64,000 nucleotides of DNA from Bretschneidera sinensis (GCA_023935145.1 CM043699.1:63282138-63346137); one strand, 5' to 3'. Shown: positions 21,985 through 34,590, counted from the first letter of the stretch. Notes: generated from the letters alone by a model not told the origin. Made by a program: numbers and translations.

Positions 21985-24447
21985 ATGCAAGGGCTTCGAT
22001 CTAGGAACCCAACCATCGTTCCACTCGACGTAGAGATTGAGCAGACCTTTCGACAGAAGCCTAACATTGAGGAGAACAAAGAAGAATTTGAGGGAGAAGC
22101 ACCAATGGCGGAATAGCTTTACAACTAACCGCCACGTGAGCATAGATCCATGAAGCAATCCTTCATCCCACGGAACCTCGACCAGCCTCATACATTGCTT
22201 ATCAACTAGAGGCGGAAGGCAATTATTATATATCTCTGCAGATACTGAGTGCATTGACTCACTTTAGGGGTACACTTGCTGAAGATCTACACTTGCACCT
22301 TCGGGAATTCTTTGATCTCTGCAAGTTCTAGCACATCCAGGGCCTAAATCAAGAGGGAATTAAGTTAATTATTTTCATTTTTTCATTAAAAGATAAAGCT
22401 AAGTTGTGGTATAATTCATTGCTTGCAGTGTCCATCCATACTTGGGAAGAGCTATCCAGTAGGTTTCTAAGGAAATTTTTCCCAGCTCAAAAGACAAGGT
22501 AGATGAGGAGGGAGATTCAATCCTTCCAACAGAGGGATGGGGACCTTTTCTTTGAAGCATGGGGACACTTCAATGAGCTGCTACTCAAATGCCCACACAC
22601 AATCTACCTCAGGATGAACTGGTGCAGGCTTTTTATGAAGGTTTGAGTGATATTAATCAAAGTATTGTAGATTCAGGTTGTGGAGGTGTGTTGATGGAGA
22701 AAAGTAGTGAAGAAGCTATGGAGCTGTTTGAGACATTAAGTGAGCACACCCAGTAATTCTCATCTAGAGGAAGACAAGGAGTTAAAAGCAAGGATATGTA
22801 TGAAGTAACCTTAAATGGTGGACCTTCAAATCATATGGCTGCTATGGAGAGGAAGCTAGATATGCTTATAAAAGCCATGACTGCTCAAAACATCTCACCT
22901 AGTCCACGAGCCACACAACTCCAAGTATGTGCTATATGTTCTCGTTTTGATCACACTACTGACACTTGCCCTTTGTATTCATCTACAAATTAAGAGCAAG
23001 TGAACTATGTGGGACCAAACAACTATTCTCTCAAGAATGAACCATATACAAATACCCACAATCTTGAATTATAGAACCACCCCAACTTCACATGGAGCAA
23101 CAATCAAAATGCCTTGAATCTTCAAAGGCATCAAAGGAACTCCCAACCAACAGCTCAAACAGTTTCGGAATCAAAGGAGAGTGATCTCGAGAGTCTTGTA
23201 AAGCAATTAGCCACTCAACAACAGGAACTAATGACATCATTGATGACTTCACAAGAATAGTTTATGACTGAGCAAAGACAAATCACTTCAAAATACGAGC
23301 AAGCAATTCAAAGGCTGGAAGTACAAATGGGGCAATTGGCTAAGGAGCTAAGTGAAAGGAAGCATGGTGAACTTCCAGCCCAAGCACTACCTAATCTAAG
23401 AGGACATCAGCAACTAAATGTCGTGACAACTCTTAGAAATGGTAGGATTATAGGTGCTAATGAGCCTGCACAAGCATCTCCAGATAGAGCATCCACATCA
23501 AAGGTAAGTGAAATGGAGAAGTGGACTGCACCACCTTCCCTCAAAGGTTAGTAAAGCCTAAGAAAGAAAGTAAACTACTTGATATTTTTGAAACTTTGCG
23601 GAAAGTAGAAATAAATATTCCCTTATTAGATGCAATTCAACAAATACATGCTTATGCTAAATTTTTGAAAGATTGTTGCACTCATAAGAGGAAGTTTCAG
23701 GAACATGAGACAGTAGCTTTAACGGAAGAGGTAAGTGCTGTGCTATTAAGAAAACTACCACCAAAACTGAAATATCCGGGTAGTTTTACAATTCCTTGTA
23801 GGATAGGTAACCAGATTTTTGAGCATGCATTATTAGATTTAAGAGAAAGTGTCAATTTGCTGCCATACACGATATTCGAGACACTAGGTTTGGAGGAGCT
23901 TCAACCAACTTCTATCACCTTGCAACTGGCAGACAGAAGCATAGAAAGACCAAGAGGTATTATTGAGGATGTCTTGGTAAAGGTAGATCCATATAGTTTA
24001 CCTGCTGATTTTATTGTATTAGATATGGAAGAATCTCCTATGTCATTGCCTTTGCCCATCATCTTAGAAAGACCCTTTATGAAAACTGCGGATACAAAAA
24101 TTTGTGTGAAAAAGGGTATTGTCAGTATGAAGGTAAATGGTGAGAAGGTTGAATTCAACATATTTGATACATTAAAATTACCCCAAGATAATATGGAATG
24201 TTCTAATGTATATATGATGCAAGGTGTTGTTAAGGAAGTTTTTCAGGTCCATCACATTGCTCCATTGGAGTCCACCCTCACCCATGGACTAACAAGATCG
24301 GATGTTGAGCCAGAATTTGCAGATGTTACTGATGACATTATTAAAGCTGCGCACCTCCTAGAGGCCTCTCCAAAGCATCTAAGCACCAAATTTGGCATTG
24401 AAGCAGTTGCTGGTGCATTCAACTTATGCTCTTCTAGGAGGAAATAA
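21985..24447 (+). pseudogene. gag-protease of the 20421-26992 element
   Basis: An ATG at 21985 gives MQGLRSRNPTIVPLDVEIEQ, soon followed by a stop. The gag core then continues in broken frames (TWEELSSRFLRKFFPAQKT-type at 22440-22500). A complete CCHC knuckle is in frame 22796-22993 (CAICSRFDHTTDTC). A Gln-rich helical segment lies at 23264-23551. A 308-codon open frame, 23521-24447, carries the protease region with ALLDLRESVNLLPYTIFETL and IILERPFM. Family members have DLGAS at the active site, and here it reads DLRES, so the enzyme would be inactive. It ends in GIEAVAGAFNLCSSRRK, shared with the gag end at 31123. Confidence 0.85.
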
Positions 24448-25737
24448 GAGTGTCTGGCTGAAGACTTAAAATTTAGCGCTCATGGGAGGCACCCCACAGC
24501 TTATCCTTTTATTTTTATTGTTTTTCATATTTATTGTTATTTATTTTTAGTACTTTTTGTTTTCCCGTATTACGTTAGTTTTTCTTTTTTTAGGGACAAT
24601 GTGTGCATCCGTTCAAGTTTGGGGGTGTACTATGAGCCATGCCAGCTCAGCTAGTTCTCCATCTCCCAGGTTAGATCTTTTCATGTTATTCACACATTGG
24701 GGACAATTGTAATTTAAGTTTAGGGGTATGGGAGACACATTCACACACTTTGTCCCAGTTTTTTTTTTAAAGATAAATGCATGTTCATATTGTTTTGAAA
24801 ATTTTGGTTAATTTAATCAAATATTATGATAAGACTCCATCAGTAAGCTTAAAATCTTGAACACATGATCTAATAATAAAGTTTTAAAAAAGTTTAAATA
24901 CTTACTTTAAGGCATTTAAAAATTCACAAGTTTGATCTAATCTGACATGAGCACATTAGAACATGATTGTGTGGGGTATGACACGTAATTTTAATATGTA
25001 TGTTTCCATCACTTAAACTATAATCGAATGACTTGTTAGATGAACACTTTGGCATAGGAAAATAGAGGAAAATTTTATTGCACAAAAAGAGAAAATAAAA
25101 TGCTCCTAATGATCATTAAATAAACTTTCCGCTGAGTAACTGGACCTCTTACCTCAGTAAGTAGTGAGCGTTCATGTCAAAAGGTGGGAATTTTGCTTGG
25201 CAGCATTAAAACCAATTAGTCTCGTAGCCTTTTTGACTCGAGTTAGTAAGTCCTTAGGGGTGTCTTTACACCTAATGCCCTAAAACCATCTGGTTTGGGA
25301 GTCATTGGCTAAACACTCGCTACATGGGTCAATTAGAAAGCTCAAGGGAACTAAACATGGCAAAAATCTCATAATAAAAGAAATAAAACTATGTTATTTT
25401 TGTTCATTCTGATAGGAAACTCGATGAATGTTGAGACACCGAAACACTACACATTAGAGTTATTTGGAAGCTTCATCTTTTATATGCTAATTCACCACAC
25501 ACTAAGTCAGACTTGTGATGCCTTAATCAGCCTTGTGTAAGTGATTAGATTTTAAAACTCTTATTCATTACAAATATGTGTTCATATTTTAAACTTGCTC
25601 ATGAATAAATATCATGGGTTTGTGTGCAACCCAAATTTTTGGATATCATGAATAGTGGATTTATTGTTGTTATTATTTTTCATTTAGTTTTTAGTTTCGT
25701 ATTGCTAAGGCACTAGCAATATATAAGTTTGGGGGTG
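24448..25737 (+). other. 3' noncoding tail with conserved motif and polypurine tract
   Basis: The conserved motif at 24452-24496 comes first. AT-rich DNA without a gene follows, then the polypurine tract aagtttgggggtg (25725-25737) just before the 3' LTR. Confidence 0.7.
24452..24496 (+). other. Conserved post-gag motif
   Basis: tctggctgaagacttaaaat then ttagcgctcatgggaggcac. Located 5 bases after the gag-protease stop; counterparts at 669-711 (minus) and 31129-31172. Confidence 0.75.
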
Positions 25738-26992
25738 TGATAAGTGCTTAAATATTCATATTTAAGCCCCTCAATTTACATTTGTTAAGCCCTTTGTATA
25801 CCTATTTTATTCCATTTTACTTCCTTTTTTGTGTTTTCTGTGTTTTTATAAGTTTTTGGAAGAAATGAAGCATTTTGGAGCTCAGAGAGCAAATCTGAAA
25901 AAAAAAAACTAGTGTCTATCTAGTGCGATCGAGCGCACCAACACTCGTAAACACAAGAAGAAGGTTCGAGCGCAACAGTCCAAGATCGAGCACACAGACA
26001 TCAGTAAAACATCAAAACAGCAGTTCCTATTTTGGAAATAATTATAGGGTTTTGTTTTCCGAGTTTTAGGGTTTCTAGATGTTCCAAAGCCTTATAAATA
26101 GGCTTGTAAAACACAGAGAGGGAGGCTTCCATTTAGTTTTAGTTTTAGGTCGTGAGGCCAAAGGCTAGAGGGGATTTCACAGAAGAATTGACGACTCTTC
26201 GATGGAGCACTCTTGGGCTTCTTCTTTTCTTTATTTTATTATATGTAACTAAATTTTTAGTAGGGCTTGGTTGAAGCCATAATTATGTTTACTCAATAAT
26301 TTAGTATTGGTGCCTTTGCGATATTTATGTTGTAATGCTTAACTTGATTAATGCTTGTGTTTATTTAAATTCCTCATATGTGTTTGCTAATCAACTTATG
26401 CATGTGGTATGGATTAGTTAGTTGAATCAATTTGGATGAGCGAGTCCTAGGTTCAACATTAGTAACACAATATATCCACGCCGGATTCTTGGGATTAATC
26501 AACATGGGAAACCGAGAGCGTACCAAGCCCTAAGTCTCATGTGGTTATCGATTTCCACAGATCCTATGCTCTCTTAAGGAACAACTCAGCATACATCATG
26601 TTAAATCCCTTAAGAAAGAAAAGAGTTTGAGTATACACCATGCCTAACTCATTGCTTAGGGAAATCAATAGCTTAAAAGTGGACCAAGCCCTTAGGTTGA
26701 CAAACATTAGGTATTCATATGAATAGAGCATTGGCATACTGTTTTGTTGTGGTAGCATGATTAGTGGTGGATATCAAGTCCCTACGCCTTTATCATTATT
26801 ATTAATTCAAATCCAATATTTATTTATCTTGTTTTTATTTTTATCTTGCGAATTTAATTCTAAATCAAAATTTACCAATCCCTATGGAGATGATCTCACA
26901 TTTGCACACTATGCTACTGTTGACATTGTGCACTTGCAAGTAAAACAAGTTTGATTATTTACTTATTTATTTAGGTAGATAATCGTACAACA
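25738..26992 (+). repeat. 3' LTR of the 20421-26992 element
   Basis: Same length as the 5' LTR (1255 bp), starting tgataagtgcttaaatattc and ending taatcgtacaaca, followed by the target duplication gatgc. Confidence 0.93.
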
Positions 26993-26997
26993 GATGC

Positions 26998-28011
26998 TCG
27001 CTTAGCTAAGGTGGAGTTAGTCATGGGGGAAATGTGGGACAAGTTCGAGGATACCAATGGTAGCATCGAGGAGCTAAACTCTATAAGGGAGGATCTCTAT
27101 GGAGAAATGCAAGGTGCCCTTAACGAGGCCGTAGATGTGCTCACGTAATAGAACGACACCCTTGAAGCCGTCATGGTTTCTATACGGGAAGAGATGGAAG
27201 AGCTCAAGCAGGAGCTCTCCACTTGCAAAATAGCCTTCAGATGTGGTGTGCTTGCTATAATACCCAATCATAGGGTGGATGTGCCTAAGCCAAAGGAGTT
27301 CAAAGGCATCCGAGCTGCAAAGGATGTGGATAACTTTCTATGGGGGTTGGAGCAATATTTTCGAGTGATGAACATCATGGAGGACTAAACCAAGTTAAAC
27401 ATAGCCTCTATGTATCTTGCTGATATTGCTTTATTATGGTGGCGATGTAGGTGTGCGGGTGCTACCATTGTTACATAGGAAGAATTCTAGAGGGAATTTC
27501 GCTAACAGTTATATCTGGAGTATGCAAAAGATGATGCACAAGCCACACTGCAAAGGCTCACCCAACGTGGGGAAGTACGGGAGTATGTACGAGTGTTTTC
27601 GAAACTCATGCTCCAAATTTATGTTCTTGGAGAGAGGGAGGCTTTCTTCTCCTTCATGGATGGCCTCAAACCTTAGGCTAAGCAAGAGTTGCAAAGAAGA
27701 GGTGTCCAAAACCTCACCCGAGCCATGTCTGTGGCAGAATCTTTGGTGGAGTTCAAGAAATAAAAGAAATTTGACTCCTCCAAGAACCAAGGTAAAGGTG
27801 GGGGAGATGAAGACAAGTATCAGAAGGGTGGTCCGGGGAAACCACCCATTCACAAGTCGAAGTCTTCCAAGGAAGGGGACAAAAAGAAGGAGCCATTAGC
27901 ATGCTTCTTGTATGAGGGTCCTCATCGGGTGTGGGATTGCCAGAAAAGAACCAAGCTCTCTGCCATTGATAGGGAAGAGGAGAAAAAAGAGAGAGATATC
28001 CTCATGCTTGG
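26998..28011 (+). pseudogene. gag of the old Met-primed element (second part)
   Basis: Resumes the frame broken at 20420, with a stop at 27148. The next part (27173-27388) includes PKEFKGIRAAKDVDNFLWGL and RVMNIMED, the capsid start of chromovirus-like gag. Broken frames follow with EYAKDDAQATLQRLTQRGEV and SFMDGLKP, then the Lys-rich tail and a zinc knuckle near 27900 (ACFLYEGPHRVWDC, first Cys pair incomplete). It is cut at 28011 by the next insertion, where cttgg (28007-28011) is duplicated at 34096-34100. Confidence 0.8.
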
Positions 28012-29203
28012 TGATGAGAGCCATAAAATGCATCTTAATAGTTCTTAATCGTTAGCATTTTAGAGTTGATCTAGGTTTTAATTGCACTTTTATACGTTAA
28101 TAACTCTAAAGTGGTATTCTTGGATCGTTGACTTATTTCAGTGCATTTTCAGGTACTTTAAGTTTAAAAGAGGAGAAAAAGCTATTGTTGATTGAAGCAC
28201 AAAGACTTGAGGCACACCGAAGTGAAGACATGGTTGCGGAAGGACAAATGAAGAGAAATCAAGTTTATAGTGTGTGCGCTACGGCCTAGAATTATCCAAG
28301 CCTTTGGCTTCCTGAAGAAGCTTGAAGATTCTGAGCCGCGGCACCACCTCGATACCCTGTCTCCGAGTTACAACTTAATTAGTGCTTTTAATGATTGTTT
28401 AAACCCTAAAAACACCCTTGGACCTCTTGTATTATAAATAGGCCACTTAGGGTTTGATAAGGGGGCATCAAGCCTGGGAAACTCAAGGAAGTAGCCAGTT
28501 CTCCTCCATCAAAGTATTCAACCATGAGCCCCATGGCTAACTAATCTCCAAGCAAGGCGAAGGGATGAATCCCTAGGTGTAGTCGTTCTTAATTTCTAGT
28601 CTTGATTCATTGTAGTTTGGATTTATTATCTTTAAACATTGTTATGATTTACTTTTTAATCTAATTAGAAGACTTTCCCTTAATCTGGTGATTGCATCTT
28701 TCTCCCCCATATAAGTCTAGTCATGCTCTTCTTATATGATGTTGTTGAGGTGTGATTTAGCTCGGTAGATTTCTCTTATAGATTTTTCCATTACTGCAGT
28801 ATTGTCATCATGATATATTGTCGTTTCTTGATAATCTATAAGTTAGGTCATGTGTGCTTGAAAGTAAAGAGTATTTCATAACAATTACGTTAGGGTTTTT
28901 ATATATGCTTAGATTGAATATTTGTCGATTGCCTGTTTGAGATGTGAAACTTGCAATCGAGATAAAAGCAACTGAATCAAGATTAGAATAAGGTAACGAA
29001 CCTAGGGAGGATTCCTGGACCCTTGTTGTTCTCTATTATATTTACACAACTATTTCACACTACTTTAAACTCATATTCTTACCTTTGACTTTTATTGTTT
29101 CGTATTAAAGTTTACATCCTCTCTTGTAGTTTGCTTGTCTCCTTGTGGAATTGACACCCCAAAGCTGTGCTACAATTACCGCATTATACTTTGGGTATAA
29201 TCA
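28012..29203 (+). repeat. 5' LTR of the 28012-34095 element
   Basis: 1192 bp, starting tgatgagagccataaaatgc and ending ctttgggtataatca. It is shorter than the 3' LTR by one internal block and by two bases at its start. Confidence 0.93.
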
Positions 29204-29208
29204 AATTT

Positions 29209-29226
29209 TGGCGCCGTTACCGAGGA
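29209..29226 (+). promoter_or_regulatory. Primer-binding site, tRNA-Asp
   Basis: tggcgccgttaccgagga; two G-to-A changes from the perfect 18-mer. Confidence 0.88.
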
Positions 29227-29521
29227 GACGCGCTTAAGTATAAGGAAGCTTGTCAACCTTGAGACAAGACGGTAGAAGAATTGTAGATATTTTTCTTTGC
29301 AGCAGTTTGTAAAGTCGGTAACTTCGTTCCTTCCTTTAGCTTGCTGCATTAATTTTATTTTATTTTATTCTTTCTTTTTATAGTATTTTTTTATTATTTT
29401 GTGATCTTGCGTGCCCCGATGTAGAGACACTTTGGGTAGATTTGCTTGTAGGCCTGTGTTAGAGTCATAATTAAATTCTTTTCTAAATCTTTTATTTGAC
29501 AACCCATCTAGTTCCGAAGAG

Positions 29522-31123
29522 ATGAGTGAACACGAAGATCAATGCCCTAGGACCCTTCAGGATTATCTCCACCCTACATGCATAGCCACACCATCATGCA
29601 TCATGTTTCCAGCCAATGCTCGCCATTTAGATTTTAAAACAGGGATGATACAATTACTCCCTACATTTCATTGCTTGGAAAATGAAAACCCATATGTGCA
29701 CATTAGAGAGTTTGAGGAAGTAGTTGCGACTTTTCATAGTCAAGATGCAATTGCTGACATTGTGAGACTTAAGTTCTTTCTTTTCGCTTTGAAGGATAGA
29801 GCTAAAAGTTGGCTATACTCACTGAGACCACCATCTATTGGGTCGTGGACTAAGATGACTCGGATCTTCTTCAATAAATACTTCCCCTAACATAAGACCA
29901 ATGCTTTAAAAAGGCAAATCTCCACCTTTGCACAAAAGGATGGTGAGATTTTATATCAGTCTTGGGAGAGATTTAAGGAGTTTTTGAGTATGTGCCCTCA
30001 CCATGGGTATGAGAATTGGCTCTTAGTGAGCTATTTTTATGAGGGACTTACATATAGGGAGCATCAATTTGTAGAGATGATGTGTAATGGTGAGTTTTTA
30101 AAAAACGATCCTGATGAGGCCATAGAATACCTTAATGAGCTTGCTGAAAAAGCTCACACCTGGACTGGACCTAGTGCTACTGAAAGCACAAACAGGTCAC
30201 GACCTATAGGGAACCCAAATGGTGGTGGAATTTACTATCTTAGGGAAGAGGATAACCTAAAGGCTAAGGTCAAGATGCTCACTGGGGAACTAGATGTGTT
30301 AAAGACTAAGAGCTTACATCAAACACACGTAGCTAATCATGGAAGGTCCTTTGAACCATATTTTGTGTGTGGCGGGATAGATCATCTCGCCCGAGAATGT
30401 CCCATATTTGCAGAGATAAGAGGGATGTATGAGGAACAATGTAATGCCTTAGGTATGTACAAGAAGCCTCTTTCACATTTCTCTGATATCTATAATCCGG
30501 AGTGGCGGAATCACCCCAATCTTAGCTGGAAATCTGAAAACTAGCCGCCTACACAACCCTCTAGATCATATCCTGCACAATATCATGCACCTGCACCTTC
30601 TAGGAGTCCTTTAGAAGAAATTTTGCATGCTTTAATTGAGGCACAAGATAAGACTAATCAAAGGCTTGAATCTTTAATTACGCAGGTTATTAAAGAACAT
30701 AAGGATCTAAAGAGCCAAGTGTCTAAGTTGATGAGCTCCTTGAGTGTGAATGAGCGAGGTAAGTTCCCTTCCCAAGCTCAGTCCACACACCATGGACAAC
30801 ACCTGGCACAAAAGAATTTGAAGGAGGTGAATGCCATTGTGACATTTAGTAGTAAGTCATTACACATCCCAACACCGAACAGATCAGAGGCTGTAGACGA
30901 GAGCCACCAAGTATATATGATTGACTCATCCATAGAAAAGGTTCATCACCTTAATCCATTGGAGTCAATCCACACCCATGGGTTCACAAGAGCATATATT
31001 GAGCCAAAATCTGGAGAAGTTACTGATGACATCCTTGAGGCCTCTTCAAAGCATACAAACACCCAATTTGACAGTGAAGCAGTTGCTGGTGCATTCAGCT
31101 CATGTTTGTCTATGAGGGAATAA
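29522..31123 (+). pseudogene. gag of the 28012-34095 element
   Basis: An ATG at 29522 gives a frame to 29890 with CLENENPYVHIREFEEVVAT and AKSWLYSLRPPSIGSWTKM, the capsid of Athila/Tat-like gag. A TAA at 29888 interrupts it. The frame 29984-30544 follows with FYEGLTYREHQFVEMMCNG and a zinc knuckle whose first Cys is Tyr (YFVCGGIDHLAREC). 30623-31123 is a helical segment ending ESIHTHGFTRAYIEPKSGEV and AVAGAFSSCLSMRE, the tail that in the sister element follows protease. Here it joins gag directly, so protease was lost or never present. Only two stops break roughly 530 codons. Confidence 0.85.
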
Positions 31124-32800
31124 GAGCATCTGGCTGAAGACGTAAAACTTAGCGCTCGTAGGAGGCACCCTACAACATATCCTCTTACTTTAATTGTTTT
31201 CATATTTCTTTTTCTTGTTTATTGTTCGTATTTTTTCCTGTTTTCCAATATTAACTTAGTATTTTTTTAGGGACAAATATACGAAGCAGTTCAAATGGTG
31301 GAGCACAATTTTCAGCTTCTGTGCACCTTTGGCTACAAAGGGAGTTTCCTTTACTCTTTCTTTTACATTGAGGTCAATGCAATTTTTAAGTTGGGGGGTG
31401 GAGGAAACACATCTCTTTGTTTTCATATTCTTTATTTCTATACATTTTTTTTCTTTTTCCATTGAACTGCTTGGTGTCGTTCTCCCTTTTTGTTTGTTTT
31501 TAGCATGCTTTGTGTTAGCCTTAGAGTTAATTCACATGTCAATGATATGAACCTAATTGAGATAGCATATAACATTTAGAATAAGTTAAATCTTGCTTCG
31601 GTTTGAAAATAATTTAAATATCAATCTTTATTTGGTTTGAGACTCTAGTTTGTGGTAAGATTGTATGATTAGTCTTAAACATTTAGAGAAGTTTTATGTG
31701 TGATTATTTTGTGAATATTTTTATGGTCTTGACAAGCTTTAGAACTTACTTGATAACCACTTGAGGCGAATTCCTAGAATGCACATTACTTAGGATATGA
31801 TATAGGCCATTTTTTGGACCGTTTGAGCCTGTCAAACCTACCATTGCTATATTTACCACTAGTCACCTATTTGAGCCCTTTTTCTTTAAAACGAATTTGA
31901 GCCTTGTCTCTTTCAAATAGCCCATTTACTCACCTTTATGAGTCTAAGAAAATATTTAGTCCTTACCTTCCTCTTAAAAGAACTTAGCTATACACATTTG
32001 TTGAGAAGCACTTAAAAGGAGTAAGGATGGAAATATGAGAAAATATCACTACCATAACCCAAGTACATTAAAGGAGATAAGTTGGGGGTCATGGAAAATA
32101 AATTAAAAATGAAAAATGAGGTGCATGGTCTTATGCCAAAATACAAAAGAAAAGAAGAAAAAAAAAAGAAGTGAAATATGGCAAAGAAATAAGAAAAGAA
32201 AGGAAAAGTAGTGATTTGAGAAAAATGCTCGAAAAATAGTTGAAAAAGTTGGGTGATGAAGTAAGGTTATCTAGTGCTTAAAAATGGTTGTGTTTAAAGC
32301 TAAGAGATTGAGTTCTTTTACTTGTAAATCCTTTCCATTCTTTCTTAACATTTACCTTAGCCTAACGTTACAAGCTTATTAAAGACCTATTGATCCAATG
32401 TAATGTGATTTTTTTACAATAGTGGAGAGTGGTTTGAAATGTAAGCCTATGTAGCTTGGTTTTTATGATTGATGTCAAGTAATTTATCATGTTTTAGAGG
32501 CCAAGACTTGTATTCATGAATGTTATGCATAAAATCATCTGGATTTTCGGATTAATGGATTGTGGTAAGATTGATGTAAAGAGTCAATAACGATCTTAAG
32601 ATTGATGTTTGGATTACTTTTGAACTTGGGTGAAATTTAATGATTCTATGTGCTGTGTGTTATGTGAAATTTTTTAGACAAAATGTGAATTACTCTTGGT
32701 TAACACTAATATTGCTTTACTTTGTTGTGATCCCCACCGTAGAATTCATCTCTTGTTTTCGCTTGAATTGCTAGGGACTAGCAATAAGCTAGTTGGGGGT
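31124..32800 (+). other. 3' noncoding tail with conserved motif and polypurine tract
   Basis: Holds the conserved motif at 31129-31172, an A-rich stretch near 32090-32220, and the polypurine tract agctagttgggggt (32787-32800). No gene is seen. Confidence 0.7.
31129..31172 (+). other. Conserved post-gag motif
   Basis: tctggctgaagacgtaaaac then ttagcgctcgtaggaggcac, directly after the gag stop; third copy in the window. Confidence 0.75.
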
Positions 32801-34095
32801 TGTCATGAGAGCCATAAAATGCATCTTAATAGTTCTTAATGGTTAGCATTTTAGAGTTGATCTAGGTTTTAATTGCACTTTTATATGTTAATAACTCTAA
32901 AGTGGTATTCTTGGATCGTTGACTTATTTCGGTGCATTTTCAGGTACTTTAAGTTCAAAAGAGGAGAAAAAGCTATTGTTGATTGAAGCACAAAGACTCG
33001 AGGCACACCGAAGTGAATACATGATTGCGGAAGGACAAATGAAGATAAATCAAGTTTATAGTGTAGGCGCTGTGACCTAGAATTATCCAAGACTCGGCCT
33101 CCAGAAAGGAAGCCAAAGAAGAAGAAAAAGGCATCAGTGTGCGTCGTGGCCTAGCCTAGGCTGAGCCGCGGTCTGGACCAATCCAGGCCATGGCCTCTAG
33201 AAATTTTAAGAAGCTTGAAGATTCTGAGCCGCGGCGCGACCCCAATACCCTGTCTCCGAGTTACAACTTAATTAGGGATTTCAATCATTGTTTAAACCCT
33301 AAAAACACCCTTGGACCTCTTGTATTATAAATAGACCACTTAGGGTTTGATAAGGGGGCATCAAGCCTGGGAAACTCAAGGAAGCAGCCAGTTCTCCTCC
33401 ATCAAAGTATTCAACCATGAGCCCCATCGCTAACTAATCTCCAAGCAAGGCGAAGGGATGAATCCCTAGGTGCAGTCGTTCTTAATTTCTAGTCTTGATT
33501 CATTGTAGTTTGGATTTATTATCATTAACATTGTTATGATTTACTTTTTAATCTAATTAGAAGAGTTCCACTTAATCCGGTGATTGCATCTATCTCCCCC
33601 ATATAAGTCTAGTTATGCTCTTCTTATGTGATGTTGTTGAGGTGTGATTGAGTTCGGTAGATTTCTCTTATAGATTTGTCCATTACTGTGGTATTGTCAT
33701 TATGATATATTGTCGTTTCTTGATAATCTATAAGTTAGGTCATGTGTGCTTGAAAGTAAAGAGTATTTCATAACAATTACGTTAGGGTTTTTATATATGC
33801 TTAGATTGAATATTTGCCGATTGCCTGTTTGGGATGTGAAACTTACAATCGAGATAAAAGCAACTGAATCAAGATTGGAATAAGGTAACGAACCTAGGGA
33901 GGATTCCTGGACCCTTGTTGTTCTCTATTATATTTACACAACTATTTCACACTACTTTGAACTCAGATTCTTACCTTTGACTTTTATCGTTTCGTATTAA
34001 AGTTTACATCCTCTCTTGTAGTTTGCTTGTCTCCCTGTGGAATCAACACCCCAAATCTGTGCTATAACTACCGTGTTATACTTTGGGCGTAATCA
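32801..34095 (+). repeat. 3' LTR of the 28012-34095 element
   Basis: 1295 bp, starting tgtcatgagagccataaaat and ending ctttgggcgtaatca, followed by cttgg. It holds the GC-rich block (about 33095-33205) that the 5' LTR lacks. Confidence 0.93.
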
Positions 34096-34100
34096 CTTGG

Positions 34101-34590
34101 CTCTGTCATGCTTAACTCGATCAAAACCAAAAGGTTTGGCAAGCGAAAGGGGCTCATGTTTATAGACATCATGGTGGCTAGCACCAAGGTTAGTGCTCTT
34201 GTAGACACTGGGGCTTCCGATCTCTGTGTCCGAGGAAATATCCAAGAGATTAAGCCTTAAGATGGAGAAAGGCAATGGGTGGATCAAGACAGTCAATTAC
34301 AAAAAAGTTCTGACAATGGGTGCAGCACAAGGGGTGGAGCTACAACTAGGAGATTGGAAAGACAAGGAAACCCTTGAGGTAATCCCACTTGATGATTATG
34401 ACTTTGTAATTGGATTAGATTTTCTTGATAGGATTAATGCTTTGCTAATTCCATTTGCCAACTATGTGTGCATCCTTGATTCTCGGTGCAAATGCCTTAT
34501 GCCGGTAAGACGAGACTCTAGCCAAGTTAACCAGGTTTTATCGACAATCCAACTAGCCAAGAGAGGATGGTTGGCGACTTAAGCTTGCAG
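34101..34590 (+). pseudogene. Protease domain of the old Met-primed element
   Basis: The frame from 34101 encodes KRKGLMFIDIMV and then ALVDTGASDLCV, a retropepsin active site with an intact DTG. After a frame change, 34226-34582 gives LEVIPLDDYDFVIGLDFLDR and DSRCKCLMPVRR, the end of the protease and start of the linker to RT in chromovirus-like gypsy elements. No RT follows. Confidence 0.78.

Larger units (their letters stand above)
20421..26992 (+). mobile_element. Complete gag-protease LTR retrotransposon (non-autonomous), nested
   Basis: 6572 bp with two 1255-bp LTRs (20421-21675 and 25738-26992), a tRNA-Asp primer site, one gag-protease region and a 1.3-kb noncoding tail. It is flanked by perfect gatgc duplications (20416-20420 and 26993-26997). 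No reverse transcriptase, RNase H or integrase exists between gag-protease and the 3' LTR, and there is no room for them. The LTRs differ at scattered sites. It sits inside gag of the older Met-primed element and belongs to the same family as the minus-strand element 1-6802. Confidence 0.93.
28012..34095 (+). mobile_element. Complete gag-only LTR retrotransposon (non-autonomous), nested
   Basis: 6084 bp. LTRs 28012-29203 and 32801-34095, tRNA-Asp primer site, gag (29522-31123), long noncoding tail, polypurine tract, and perfect cttgg target duplications. No protease, RT or integrase is seen. The LTRs are nearly identical except for a block of about 100 bp missing from the 5' LTR (opposite about 33095-33205), so insertion was fairly recent. 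It is inserted in the same old gypsy element as 20421-26992, just before its protease. Confidence 0.93.

Noticed and set aside
20421..34095. Integrated pararetrovirus (caulimovirid)
   Set aside because: Paired LTRs, target duplications, primer sites and gag type all indicate Ty3/gypsy retrotransposons; no movement protein or RT of caulimovirid type is seen.
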